From: Pterobdella sp. o SKG-2022
Taxonomy: Eukaryota > Annelida > Clitellata > Hirudinida > Piscicolidae
Direction of reading: 5' to 3'
Assembly: GCA_964035795.1 (NCBI GenBank)
Contig: OZ038320.1
Coordinates: 2,502,684-2,566,683 of the forward strand
Length of the DNA: 64,000 bases
The notes under the pieces were generated by a model. It saw only the letters and a list, made by a program, of their open reading frames with translations, searched no databases and had not been told where the DNA came from. Shown here one piece after another: positions 1 through 22,693 of the stretch; within the stretch, counting starts at the first letter, position 1, and every line of letters begins with the position of its first letter. The position numbers and the translations under genes were made by a program.

Positions 1-245
<245 letters not shown>

Positions 246-289
246 CGTTGATAATTATTATTTCTATTGGTATAAAAATTATTAATTTG

Positions 290-1912
290 ATGGTCGATAA
301 TATGTCCGCTATCGAAATAATCTGTTCCGAGATTGATTCTATTCAAGCAGCTCTCAACACGTTAAAAAGTAATGTGTTGAACTTAATAAAGCCTGAGAAA
401 CCTTCGGTTCCAAAAAAAAGAGGGCGAAAGCCGAAGACTATGACCACCTCAGCTCCTTCACTTTTCTCGCCTACCACATCTTCTTTGACTACTTCTTATC
501 CTTCAACTACTTCACTTTCTTCGACCACTACATCTACATTTACTTCAACTACCACATCTCCTTCAAGCACTTCAATCTTCTTAACAACTACATCTCCTTC
601 GACTGCCTCAATCTCCTTGACCACTACATCTCCTTCAACTAACTCTTCATCCCATGCAATAACTCCACTCCTCTCAACTACTCCATCTTCTTCATCAAGC
701 TCAACCTCAACAACTATGACCACTTCTCCAACTTCATCCACAAGCGTGACATCATTTTCAACTTCTCCATCTCCTGCTTCTACAACTACATCTTCTTCAA
801 CTAACTCTTCATCCCATGCAATAACCCCACTCTCCTCAACAACTCCATCTTCTTCATCAAGCTCAACTTCAACAACTATGACCACTTCTCCAACTTCATC
901 CACAAGCATGGCATCATTTTCAACTTCTCCATCTCTCGCTTCTACAACAACTACTTCATCTCTTAGTTTAATTAATAATTTTCCATCATTAATTTCACTA
1001 GAATCATTCTCACCAATCAATTCAATCACATTTACTCTTACTTCTAACTCACCTCAACCTACTTACAGCACTATTGTTAAGTCAAAAAACAAGCACACCC
1101 TTTCCTCTCCACCCACTAACAAAATCTCACACTCATTCCCCCCCAACCAACATATGAACCAGCCTATCAAAAAAACTCCACCAATAATTAAATATTTGAC
1201 TAAAATTACTTCCACCATAGGTGAGACTCCAAGTGAGCTCTGCAGAAGACTGGTTTCATCCATTAACCTTTCTAAACAGACCTTTAAGTCTTATCCCAAG
1301 CATGTTCGTGAGTCTACTGATGTCGTTGTCTGGGAAGCTGACTCTGCTGATTTGCTCAAAGATGCCAAACTTTTTCTTTCCTCTCTTCCCAACATCCGCC
1401 TTCATGACCCAATTCTTTTAAACCCAACAATTACTGTTCTGGGTCTACCGACATGGGTTTCGGATAAAGAACTGGAAACCTCTCTCAATCTTCTCTTTCC
1501 ATCTGCTCATCCCAGTGCTCTTCGTGCCTTCAGACAGAGGCCTAACGCACGAAATCCTTCTACCCGTGATTGGCTTATCCAAGTTCCAAGCACTGTTTTT
1601 CCCACTCTAATCAAGTCCAAGAATATTCACCTCCCTTTTGGTAGATTTCCTTTCCACTCCCGAATTCACCCTACTAGATGTCTGAATTGCCAGACTTATG
1701 GCCATAATATAGCTAAATGCCACAACCCTAGAGTATGTGAGCACTGTGGCAAAGACCATCCGTCTGACAACTGCTCTAGATCTTCTCCTCCCTTCTGTGT
1801 TCCTTGTTTTAGATCAAATCGTCCTTGCCATGACCATGTCACCACATCCTCTTCTTGTCCGGTGTACAAGCAACAAGTGCGACTTAAGATGGGGCGTACG
1901 GCCTGGCAATGA
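290..1912 (+). CDS. LINE ORF1: Ser/Thr-rich protein with CCHC zinc knuckles
   Basis: The frame is open from the window's left edge through the hexanucleotide array. The likely start is ATG 290 or 302, giving about 540 aa. After a basic patch (KKRGRKPK) comes a long Ser/Thr/Pro-rich region containing a 162-bp tandem duplication (units starting near 641 and 803, 54 codons each). The C-terminal third resembles a gag-like RNA-binding region and ends in Cys-rich knuckles (CLNCQTYGHNIAKC, then CEHCGKDHPSDNC), as in many ORF1 proteins of CR1/L2/Jockey elements that coat element RNA. The stop lies 15 nt before ORF2, which suggests reinitiation or coupled translation. Confidence 0.85.
   Translation: MVDNMSAIEIICSEIDSIQAALNTLKSNVLNLIKPEKPSVPKKRGRKPKTMTTSAPSLFSPTTSSLTTSYPSTTSLSSTTTSTFTSTTTSPSSTSIFLTTTSPSTASISLTTTSPSTNSSSHAITPLLSTTPSSSSSSTSTTMTTSPTSSTSVTSFSTSPSPASTTTSSSTNSSSHAITPLSSTTPSSSSSSTSTTMTTSPTSSTSMASFSTSPSLASTTTTSSLSLINNFPSLISLESFSPINSITFTLTSNSPQPTYSTIVKSKNKHTLSSPPTNKISHSFPPNQHMNQPIKKTPPIIKYLTKITSTIGETPSELCRRLVSSINLSKQTFKSYPKHVRESTDVVVWEADSADLLKDAKLFLSSLPNIRLHDPILLNPTITVLGLPTWVSDKELETSLNLLFPSAHPSALRAFRQRPNARNPSTRDWLIQVPSTVFPTLIKSKNIHLPFGRFPFHSRIHPTRCLNCQTYGHNIAKCHNPRVCEHCGKDHPSDNCSRSSPPFCVPCFRSNRPCHDHVTTSSSCPVYKQQVRLKMGRTAWQ
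641..964 (+). repeat. 162-bp tandem duplication inside LINE ORF1
   Basis: Two adjacent units begin near 641 and 803. Each encodes a Ser/Thr-rich stretch beginning TNSSSHAITP and ending in STSPS. The units differ by only a few substitutions and are a multiple of three, so the frame is preserved. The two copies look recent. Confidence 0.85.
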
Positions 1913-1927
1913 AGGCCTGCCTTACTC

Positions 1928-4804
1928 ATGCACCCTCAAAATCCATCTCCTTTTGTGAAGTTTGGCCTTCTCAATCCCCGTTCCACTCGCAACAAATCCA
2001 CTCTTATCCTGGACGCGATCTCCACTCACTGTTTCGATATCCTTGCATTGACTGAAACGTGGATCCCGGAAGATGCTGACAATGTCACAAAATACGACAT
2101 TGTTCCCCCAGGTTACCATGTTCTACATTCTCATCGTTCTAGTGGAAAGCGTGGTGGTGGTATTTCTTTGATTTCCTCCAACTCCGTTAAACTGACACTT
2201 GTAAAATCTGAAATACACTCTTCCTTTGAAGCATTAACTGCCCAAGCCTCTTTCCTAACACGTTCCTTAACCATTTCTGTTATTTACCGCCCTCCTAACT
2301 CAAGTAATTTTATTCGTGAACTCACAGCTCATCTTTATTTTCTTTCTTCGACATTCAATCATTTCATAATGGCTGGAGATTTTAATACCCCTAATTGTCA
2401 TCATCTTGATAATCCCCTTAATATTCTTTTGCGAGAGCACGGTTTGACGCAGCATATTAACTTTCCAACTCACAGGCTTGGCAATACTCTCGATCTTGTT
2501 ATCACACCGGCTTCTCTCTCTCATCTTATTTCTGACCCTGTCAGCGAAATTTTTGAATCTGATCATTTCCTTATTTCGTGCCGTCTTAACCTCGTACGGC
2601 CCCACCTTTCACCTCATCGTGTCACTTCTCGGTCTTTCAGGAATCTCAACTTGGCCGGCTTTGGAAAGGATGTCAATTTTATAAGCGATTTACTTATTAA
2701 TTCTCCAATCTCTAAGGTTGATGACTTTGTTAGTTCCATGGACAAATTGTTTCTTTCGCTGATGAATACTCATGCTCCTTTACGCAGTCATACTTTTCGC
2801 CCCAGCTTGCATTCACACTTTCATCTGTCTAAAAATGCTCTCTCTGCCAAACGCCGAAGAAGGAAAATCGAGAGACAGATATCCAGTCTCCGAAAGCTTT
2901 GTGTGCAAGTCCCCGATGATCTTTTACAGGAATTCCGTATTTCACGTAAACTCGCCCGCGCCGCCATTAACAAGTCACGCGCTGATTATCTTAACCTATC
3001 GCTATCTTCAGCGACACCTAACTCCAAAGCCTTTTGGAAAACGGCGAACTCCATACTTCACAGGTCTCCTCCACTTCCTCCACGGACTTTTGCGGAATAT
3101 GATCTTTTTGTTGAAAACTTTAGCGCTTTTTTCAAGACTAAGATTGAGTTGATTCATAGCTCGTTACCGATCACTAATCTTCCCTGTCAGCCCTCCTTAA
3201 CTGACAGTGATCAATCAAATCTCTCATTTTTCTCACCTCCTAGTGTTGACGAAATCATCAAATTGATCAATTCTCTCCCAAATAAATCCTCACCTTTAGA
3301 TATAATCCCTGTTTTCCTGCTGAAGCAGTTTTCCGGCATCTTCGCCTCCATTATATGCAAACTTTCGGCTCTTTCCTTTTCACAGGGTATTTTTCCAACT
3401 TCATTCAAAACGGCGCAGATAACCCCTTTACTGAAAAAATATAATCTAGACCCCATGCAACCATCCAATTATCGTCCAATTTCAAACCTCAGCACCATCT
3501 CAAAGATCTTAGAAAGGGTTGTTCTCAAGAGATTATCCTCTCATGTTTCTGTACTGCGTAACTTCAACCTTTTCCAGTCGGCGTATCGCTCACATCACTC
3601 AACGGAAACTGCGCTTTTGTACATCACTGACAGCCTCCGCAATATCTGTGCTACCGGGTCTGCGGCCGTCTTAGTGTCTTTAGATATTTCAGCAGCTTTT
3701 GACACCATTAATCATCCAAATATGCTGCATATCCTTGAAGTCTACTTTCACATTTCTGGCATTGCTTTATCCTGGTTTCAGTCCTATCTTTCCGAACGCA
3801 AGCAATTTGTTAAGATAAGCTGCTCTTCTTCTACCCCTGTCTCCCTTCGTTTTGGTGTTCCTCAAGGTTCTGTTCTTGGGCCCATACTCTTTTCTCTTTA
3901 TACTTCTCCTATTAGCGAGATCATACAGAAGCACGACGTTCTATATCATCAGTTTGCTGATGATATTACCCTCTTTACAGGCGCCTCCTACCTTGATCCT
4001 CATCCCAGCCTCACTAAGATATCTGAATGCATCACTGAGCTCAATCTTTGGTTTTCTAACAATCACCTCATGTTGAATCCTAACAAAAGCGAAGTGATGT
4101 TTGTCGGCAGTCCCATACTCCTTTCCAAATCCAATCTTCCCACTGAAGTAATCTTTGACGGCACTACTCTTTCCGTAACGTCCAAACTGAAGATACTAGG
4201 TGTAACTCTTGATTCTAGACTCAACTTTACACACTTTGTCTCTCAGATCATACAATCATCCAACTTTCATCTCCATGCGATCAGACAGGCACGCAAGTTC
4301 CTACCCTCTGACACTGCCGTTGCTCTGATCATCTCTTTAGTTCTTTCAAGGATTGATTACTGTAACTCTCTTCTTTGTCGACTCCCGAACTGTCTTATTT
4401 CTAAGTTGCAATCTCTCCAAAATCGCGCTGCTAAAACCGCTCTTCAAGCCGACTACTATTCTTCATCTCACACCTGTCTTGATCGCCTCCATTGGCTGCC
4501 GGTCGTACTAAGAGCCCAGTTCAAGTTGCTATGGCTCACGGCTAACATCTTATATTTTAATCAGCCGGCTTATTTATATGACCGTCTTTCCATTAGACAG
4601 ACTCCTGAGTCTCTCAGGTCTTCCAACTCTGGTTTATGCCTACATCAGCCTGTCTCTTCTAAACCTTTCTTACATCGCTCCTTCTCGCATATTGCCCCTC
4701 ACTTATGGAACTCTCTTCCACTTAATGTCCGTCTTTCACCTTCTCTTAAAATTTTTCGCAAGCGTTTAAAAACGCATCTTTATAGCCAAATTTCTTTCTC
4801 ATAG
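1928..4804 (+). CDS. LINE ORF2: AP-like endonuclease and reverse transcriptase
   Basis: A 958-aa uninterrupted frame. Residues 1-230 form the apurinic-type endonuclease that nicks the target, with motifs TETWI, IYRPPN, GDFNTPN and SDHFLI in order. Reverse transcriptase covers about residues 440-760, with LDISAAFDTINH (palm motif A), GVPQGSVLGP and the catalytic FADDITLF. The C-terminal region (PEWL-like LHWLPVVLRAQFK, then LWNSLP) is the usual conserved tail of this clade. Length is normal for a complete L2/CR1 ORF2, and all catalytic motifs visible to me are present, so the enzyme could be functional. The first ATG (1928) follows ORF1 closely and was chosen for that reason. Confidence 0.93.
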   Translation: MHPQNPSPFVKFGLLNPRSTRNKSTLILDAISTHCFDILALTETWIPEDADNVTKYDIVPPGYHVLHSHRSSGKRGGGISLISSNSVKLTLVKSEIHSSFEALTAQASFLTRSLTISVIYRPPNSSNFIRELTAHLYFLSSTFNHFIMAGDFNTPNCHHLDNPLNILLREHGLTQHINFPTHRLGNTLDLVITPASLSHLISDPVSEIFESDHFLISCRLNLVRPHLSPHRVTSRSFRNLNLAGFGKDVNFISDLLINSPISKVDDFVSSMDKLFLSLMNTHAPLRSHTFRPSLHSHFHLSKNALSAKRRRRKIERQISSLRKLCVQVPDDLLQEFRISRKLARAAINKSRADYLNLSLSSATPNSKAFWKTANSILHRSPPLPPRTFAEYDLFVENFSAFFKTKIELIHSSLPITNLPCQPSLTDSDQSNLSFFSPPSVDEIIKLINSLPNKSSPLDIIPVFLLKQFSGIFASIICKLSALSFSQGIFPTSFKTAQITPLLKKYNLDPMQPSNYRPISNLSTISKILERVVLKRLSSHVSVLRNFNLFQSAYRSHHSTETALLYITDSLRNICATGSAAVLVSLDISAAFDTINHPNMLHILEVYFHISGIALSWFQSYLSERKQFVKISCSSSTPVSLRFGVPQGSVLGPILFSLYTSPISEIIQKHDVLYHQFADDITLFTGASYLDPHPSLTKISECITELNLWFSNNHLMLNPNKSEVMFVGSPILLSKSNLPTEVIFDGTTLSVTSKLKILGVTLDSRLNFTHFVSQIIQSSNFHLHAIRQARKFLPSDTAVALIISLVLSRIDYCNSLLCRLPNCLISKLQSLQNRAAKTALQADYYSSSHTCLDRLHWLPVVLRAQFKLLWLTANILYFNQPAYLYDRLSIRQTPESLRSSNSGLCLHQPVSSKPFLHRSFSHIAPHLWNSLPLNVRLSPSLKIFRKRLKTHLYSQISFS

Positions 4805-4951
4805 CCCTTCTGATTAGAACAGCGCCTCTGCAGCAAACCTAGTTTGCAAACTGCGCGCCCTACAGATAAAAATAATAATAATAATAATAATAATAATAAT
4901 TAAATATAAATATAATTATTTTAAAATGTTATTTTGTTATTATCTTCTCAG

Positions 4952-7792
4952 GAGTCACGTGGTACAAGCACTCAAAAGAACTTATTGAACTGGATGCTTC
5001 CGATGATCGGTTTTGATACATCATCATTTTTTTATTGTTTTTTATTACTGTCATTTTTTATAAAATTGTTATTGATTAAGATATTTACTTTCATTATTAT
5101 TTTTCCTGGGCATTAAATGCACCAAACGCCGGTAGCTCAAGTAGTATTACTAGACTGCTGTCAACTTTTTTACCTTTTGTTTTTCTTGCTTAATTTCATC
5201 ATTCATTTTCATTGTTTATTATACTTTTCATGCATTATCATCTTCATCATCATCACCATCACCATCTTCATCGCTATCACCATCATCATCAGCATCCCCC
5301 TCTTCATCCTCATCATTCTCATCGCCACCATCATCGCCACCACATTATCAGCATCATCCCCATCCAACCTTTTCCTCAGATATACATTTGCAAGCAACTC
5401 TGTCCAAAACTCCATTAGAATCAAAAATGTAGCTTATGAAGATAAAGGTGAGAATAATACTACTAATAATAATATGAAAAACAAAAAAAGAATAATAACA
5501 GAAAAATAGTGTTATCAACAAGCAATAATATTACAAAACTAAACAAAAACAAAAAAACAAAAAACGTAAAATATAAAAAATACCCAAAAAAAATAAAACA
5601 AAACAGGATACTACATGTGCATGGCCTACAACAAATATGGCTTTTGCCAAAAAGGATTTAGAATTAAAGTAGATGAGGGTGATGAAGAAGATGAAGATGA
5701 AGATGATGGGTTGGGTGTAAACTTGGTGAAAGATGCCACAGTCAAAACCACAACAGAACCAACTTATGTCACGTTGGCCGATGAGTTTACCAGTGGTTAT
5801 AATAGGATTATTGATATTGATTCAAATAGCCTAAGTAAACGTTATACAAAAGAAGGTAAGTTGAGCAATGAAAATGTGCAAGAGTATGTTGTCGATGCTA
5901 AAAATGTTCCTGATAGAATCAATGAAGGTTATGAACCTTATAATTCAACTATTAATAAAATTAATACTAATGAAAGCAACAATAGCATTGGTAATAACAA
6001 TAATAACAACAATAGAATTAATAATAATGATAATAATAATAATAATAATGAAGAAATACAAGAAACACGTTTTTCTGGGAGTGATGGTAGTGATAATGAT
6101 TACATGAAGGTCATAGACAACAGACTCAATAGTTATAGGAGGTTTACGTCTGATATTGCACACAACACTACTCCCATAAGCAAAATCACGGATGAAAACA
6201 AACCAAGCACACCCACCATCACTACAATGAAGGATAAAGAGCCGAAAGCTACCACCTATGGTAGTAAAAAAATCAATGTAGAGACGTCTGGTTATTACAA
6301 TGATATTAAGAGAAAAAAAAAGACAGACATCGATACATACATGCAAAGAAATATAAGTTTAGATAAAAAAATAGATTATAGGCTAAACTCCCAGATATCT
6401 GAAAAAAAAGACAAGTTAGCGAGCCAAATCCTTTCAAAAACACATATTGATGGAGTTGTGGTCGATAACAGCTTCGATACGTATGAAGAGATTAAAATCA
6501 ACAAAAGAGATTGGAAAGAAGAAAATGTTCACAGGTATTTTGAACCAGTAGACCTCAGAGATTTTAGAAGGACCCCAACTTCCGGCAGACCATCTTCCAT
6601 GCTGTCTCATACATTTTCCATAGATTCTCTTAGAAGTATAAAAAAAAGGAACCTTAGAGCAATAAATTCTTATAACTATGAAACCAATGTACACAATGCA
6701 GTCAGTGACGAAAGTTCGAGTTTCGCTGATAAAAGTGACATAGAAAAAAAGCTTTTCAATTCTGATTTTTACTCTTCTTTAGATCTCAACTCTCGTAGTT
6801 CTTATGACAACATGAGTGTTGCTTCTACTGATACAATAACGAACACATACGAAAGTTCTAGAGATGAAGACAGCTACAGTGTAAATAATAGAAATATTGA
6901 AGATGATGATAGAATCATTGACTTTTACTCAAAATCTATCAAAGATTACGCTTATGATAATTATAGTATTAACAGTAACTTAATCGAAGGCTATGACACA
7001 AACACTAGAAATAATGATTATAACAATAACTTTATCAACGGTACTAATATCAATAAAAATGAATATAATAATAATATAAAAAATAATGAAAAAAAAATAG
7101 AAAACAATAAAAATAACAGGATGAGTAATACAAGCAACGTGCATATACCAAACAATGTTAAACCCGTGTACAATACAAACATATTGAGGGTTAATGAGAA
7201 TACATCTCTCGATTCTAGCAGTGGTGTTCCCATGGGTCGAAAAAGCCTTGAAAAAAACTTTGAAAAATCATTTCAGTCGTGCACTTCCAAGTTCAGTGAC
7301 TACCTTAGTTACAATGGTGCTAATTATAACGAATATCTTCGCGATACGGGTGAGTATCTAAAATCTGCCAAAAAGCCAGAGAGTGAAAGGGAAATTATAT
7401 ATAGTGATGTTTCTAATATTTCTAACTACAGCAGCCAAAATAACAGTAGTATCTATGATGAAGCGATGAGTGATAAAAACAATGAAACAAACAACAGCAC
7501 AAGCAACTACAACAATGCCAACAGAGATTTCTACACAAAAAAAGACATCAACAACAATGTTATAGAGACAAAACCAACCAACAATCTCCAAAAAGCCCAC
7601 TCCACCTGCCACCCTTCCCAAGCCCACACTAGCGTTCAAAAGGTCTCGAGACATAACAGAGGAGTTGAGTACTCTTCTATGCCTTCAGTGAGTGACTTGA
7701 GAAGGAAATTCGACGACTTTTCGACAGAAAAAACGGTTGGTCTTATGTTGTTTCAGTTTTCAATTGAGTTCGTTGCATCTGTTTTTTTTTGA
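4952..7792 (+). CDS. Ig I-set domain protein with Asn-rich C-terminal exon (3' part of gene)
   Basis: Three exons join in frame: 4952-5009 (acceptor TTCTCAG, donor GTTTTG), 5380-5447 (acceptor TTCCTCAG, donor GTGAGA) and 5607-7792 (acceptor AAACAG). The spliced product runs through strands C to G of an I-set immunoglobulin domain: VTWYKHSKEL with the core Trp, SIRIKNVAYEDKG, then YYMCMAYNKYG with the F-strand Cys. An acidic patch follows, then about 700 residues rich in Asn, Ser and Asp, with Asn runs. The first half of the Ig domain must lie upstream of the LINE, outside the window. Such domains occur in cytoskeletal (titin/palladin-like) and adhesion proteins; no membrane segment is seen, and the function is not resolved. 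A late motif, PSVSDLRRKFDDF, may be a short helix. The true 3' end could be a splice near 7735 rather than the stop at 7792. Confidence 0.78.
5225..5352. repeat. Impure (ATC)n tract in an intron of the Ig gene
   Basis: Runs of CAT/CAC trinucleotides lie just upstream of the acceptor at 5379. They are open in several frames as His- or Met-rich peptides, which are artefacts of the repeat. Confidence 0.8.
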
Positions 7793-10700
7793 CGATATTT
7801 TTTATACAGGATATTTTCACAATGCATTTACTTAAGTTTTTAGAAACATCTTAAATTTAATATTTAACCATTTTTTTACATCGATTTATGGAAAAACTTT
7901 GGTAAATTTATTGAGCAAAAAAAACAGCTCTAATTTTAGATAATTTTAGCCTTATCATAAAACATTAGCGAAATGTTTTATGATAAGTTTTTCCATAAAT
8001 CGATGTAAAAAAATTATTAAATATTTACTTATAATTTTTTTTTCTAAATATAAATTTTGGTGGCAGTTGTACGTTATATATAAGTAACTATGAAATTTTT
8101 TTGGTAATTTTCCGTTATTTATGCATGTGTGTACTGAGCTTGGGCATGCCTGTAAGGAGTAACCCCTATGTGCTCAAATTGAAATGTGCAAAACTTAAAC
8201 CAACATTTATAACAATAATAATAACGACTATACTTTTAATTAGTCTCTCATTTAAATTTTATTTCATTAATTTGAATAAAGCAGAATCATACAATATTGA
8301 ATACATTACTATCTTAAATCACTTTAAACTGATATGTCAATTCAGACAATATGACGTTCCTGTACGATAGAGTATATAAAATATGAGTTTCATAAATCAC
8401 ATAAGAGTTACACGTGTTGATGTCAGCCAATCAAAAGTTTCTAATGCTTCACATGCTTGACATCATGTTTCACCCAAATCACTGTTTTGTTCTCATTAAT
8501 GAAATTACTTTTACCTTTCAGGACACAAAAACAGCAAAGATACCCAGATACAAATACTTTTAACATGAAAATCAAAAATTATTGGCCATAAAAATTTTTT
8601 AAATTTTATAATTTTGCATAATTATGAAATTAAAGTTTTTACCCCATTCTTCAAAAGCCTAACCCTTTGTTTAAATTATTCACTATACTTGACACAAGCA
8701 TTAAGTTTATTGAGCAAAGAAACTTGGAAATTTTCAAAGTAAAGCTTTTTTTGCTTATTAAATCTTTTTTTTTGTTTTCGTACACTCATTATTTTCTAAT
8801 TGATATCCTATTCAATGTATTATTCTGCAATCTTTACTAATTGAATATTCAATTACTTATAAACTTTATTAATCTGCCACTGGTTAAAAAAATGCCTTCA
8901 ACAATCTACCAGAACAAATAAATAACTAATGAATATGAGCTCTTGATTGAAATCAATTTTTAAAATGTTTCAGCAAAACACTAGAGAATATATTCTTTCT
9001 CATTAAATATTCATAATTGAATGTTGATTCCTTAATTTTGTGTAATGCCTATTTGGCAGTCTACAAAAATGATGAGATTAATTATAACTACAGTGCTATT
9101 GATATTTTAAACGCTCACTTGCTTCAAACAATTCTAACAATTAATAACAATTGTTCCTGCATTTTACCTCAAAGATTAAACTACTTAATTTTGACCTTGA
9201 ATAAACTCTGTTTCTTAAACATTTACAAAATACCAATGGCTCATGAGACTCTGATGCTAAAGCATCGCAACACTTCTCATCATGCCTACATTGTTACTTC
9301 AGCATAACTCGATGCAAGTAGGCTTGTTATATCGTTTGTCTTGTGACACATGACTTCAGGCTGGTGATGCGTGTGAAACTTAAGCCAAACTGCGAAATAT
9401 AGATATATGGAAATATATGTAAGTTTGTATATTTGATAATGTAAGTTCAACTTACGAAAAGCATCGTATTATATAGATTATGAAAGTGTTTGATACAAAT
9501 CGAAAAAAATATATGTTTTGCGACTACATCTTTGTTTGTGTAGTTCCTTTTATGAGGTGAGATCAACTTAAAGTTCGCAACAGAAATTCGAAAATATCGC
9601 TTCAAAATAACAAAAACGTTAACGAGGTAACTTCTTTTAATTATTCATAAAAATACCTTTCAAATGATGTTTAATACACTTCACAACTTAATATTATTTC
9701 ACTGAATGCATTTGTATTCCAACGCCACAAAACAGTGAAAATTTATGACTACCCACATTTTGGTGACGTAGGTGGCAAGTTTTAATGAGATAAAAGCTAG
9801 AAAATAGGTGGAAACTACATATGAACAATGTTATCAATTATTAAAGCTAATATCGTGGAAATTCATCAATAGAAATAGCCTAATTTTGAGAACCATATTA
9901 GTGGTAGAGAAGTTATCTACAGCAACGAATACTAGAAATCATAACTGATACTAACAGCAATGATAACGATTAATATTACTAGTAAGCGATCTTAATGGTG
10001 AAACAATGGTTCTGAATTAATTTACAATTCATGGAGGCGCACAAATATGTTTAAGAAAACGATTAACGCAGTTTGAGGAATTGAGCTGGTTAAAACCCTT
10101 ATAAGACGCAACAAAGCTAAGGTGAGTTGAATAAAACTATAATTTAATCAATAAAATTAAATATTTAACTTAATTTAAGTCAATTAATTGAATTTAATTG
10201 ATTTAAGTTGAAATAAGTTATGTTAGTAAATAATAAGGCACCGCAAAACTTTTTGCTTTTTGGACCCCACATGACGAACCACAAACGTGTCTGATATGAT
10301 TATCATAAAAATTGCAACAACTTTATGACCAAAGTGAAAGTAAAACTACATCAAAATAAACAACTGCAATTAATTTAGCCTAGATAAGTTTTTGAAATTT
10401 CCTTGAAAGAAAAACTGATGAGTTTCAATAACATTATCGAAAAATTCAATCGAAATATTGTAAATTAATTATCACATATATCATATATATTTTATATCAC
10501 ATACATAATTATATAGCATCATTACAATATAATTATCGTCTTAAAAACCAAACGTTGATCAAGAAAGCCTTGTAGTTCTACATCACCATACAGATATGAC
10601 GTCATTTAGAACGGTATTAGCACCAAATACCAACTTTGTATTATTGAATACCAATAGCAACAATAACTATAACGTTTTAGACATGAATTAGCTAAATATT

Positions 10701-11004
10701 GTTCAAACCTATTAATTAGAACCTTAATGTATTAACACGGTTTGTGTTTAGTACAAAAATTATTGGCTGATTCTGAAGTAAAAAAATATAAAAAACTGAG
10801 TAATACAACACAATTCAAATGTAAATTGATATAAATTAATACCCAAAATATAACCAAAATATAAATACAATACAACAATAACAGTGTTTTATACAAACAG
10901 ATGCAAACAGGCTTACACAATGGTAATCAAATCCTATTTCAAGCCCGTTTTCTTTGAATCAGTAGAGCGTTTGGATGAATTTATATAAAGCACCTTTCAG
11001 CCAA
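7793..11004. other. Intergenic stretch between the Ig gene and the ABCB6 3' end
   Basis: No convincing exon, RNA gene or long frame is visible on either strand. The region is AT-rich and holds a foldback element near 7.86-8.03 kb. AATAAA hexamers (for example near 8276) could serve as the Ig gene's polyadenylation signal. The short frames near 8.1, 9.0 and 10.8 kb have no recognisable domain. Confidence 0.6.
7856..8027. repeat. Nested foldback (MITE-like) element
   Basis: Outer arms 7856-7899 and 7984-8027 are inverted repeats centred on TTTACATCGATTTATGGAAA. A second, perfect 16-bp inverted repeat lies inside at 7951-7966 and 7972-7987, around a 5-bp loop. There is no coding capacity. The architecture suggests a small non-autonomous DNA element or hairpin. 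Confidence 0.75.

Positions 11005-22693
<11,689 letters not shown>

Larger units (their letters stand above)
246..4905 (+). mobile_element. L2/CR1-type non-LTR retrotransposon (LINE), apparently full length
   Basis: Two long open frames follow one another 15 nt apart: a CCHC-containing ORF1 (290-1912) and an endonuclease plus reverse transcriptase ORF2 (1928-4804). A short 3' UTR ends in a pure (AAT)n tail near 4868-4903. This order, and ORF2 phrases such as SAAFDTINH and FADDITLF, are typical of the L2/CR1 group. No stop or frameshift is seen in ORF2, so the copy looks young. It has the same orientation as the Ig gene whose next exon starts at 4952, so it appears to sit in that gene's intron about 50 bp before a splice acceptor. 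The exact clade (L2, Crack, Daphne or CR1) is inference. Confidence 0.9.

Noticed and set aside
496..1029. 177-codon reverse-strand frame rich in Glu/Val
   Set aside because: Shadow of the Ser/Thr codon repeats of LINE ORF1 on the opposite strand.
8101..8370. 89-codon hydrophobic frame that might be a terminal exon of the Ig gene
   Set aside because: No clear acceptor or match to the Ig gene, and AT-rich DNA easily gives hydrophobic frames.
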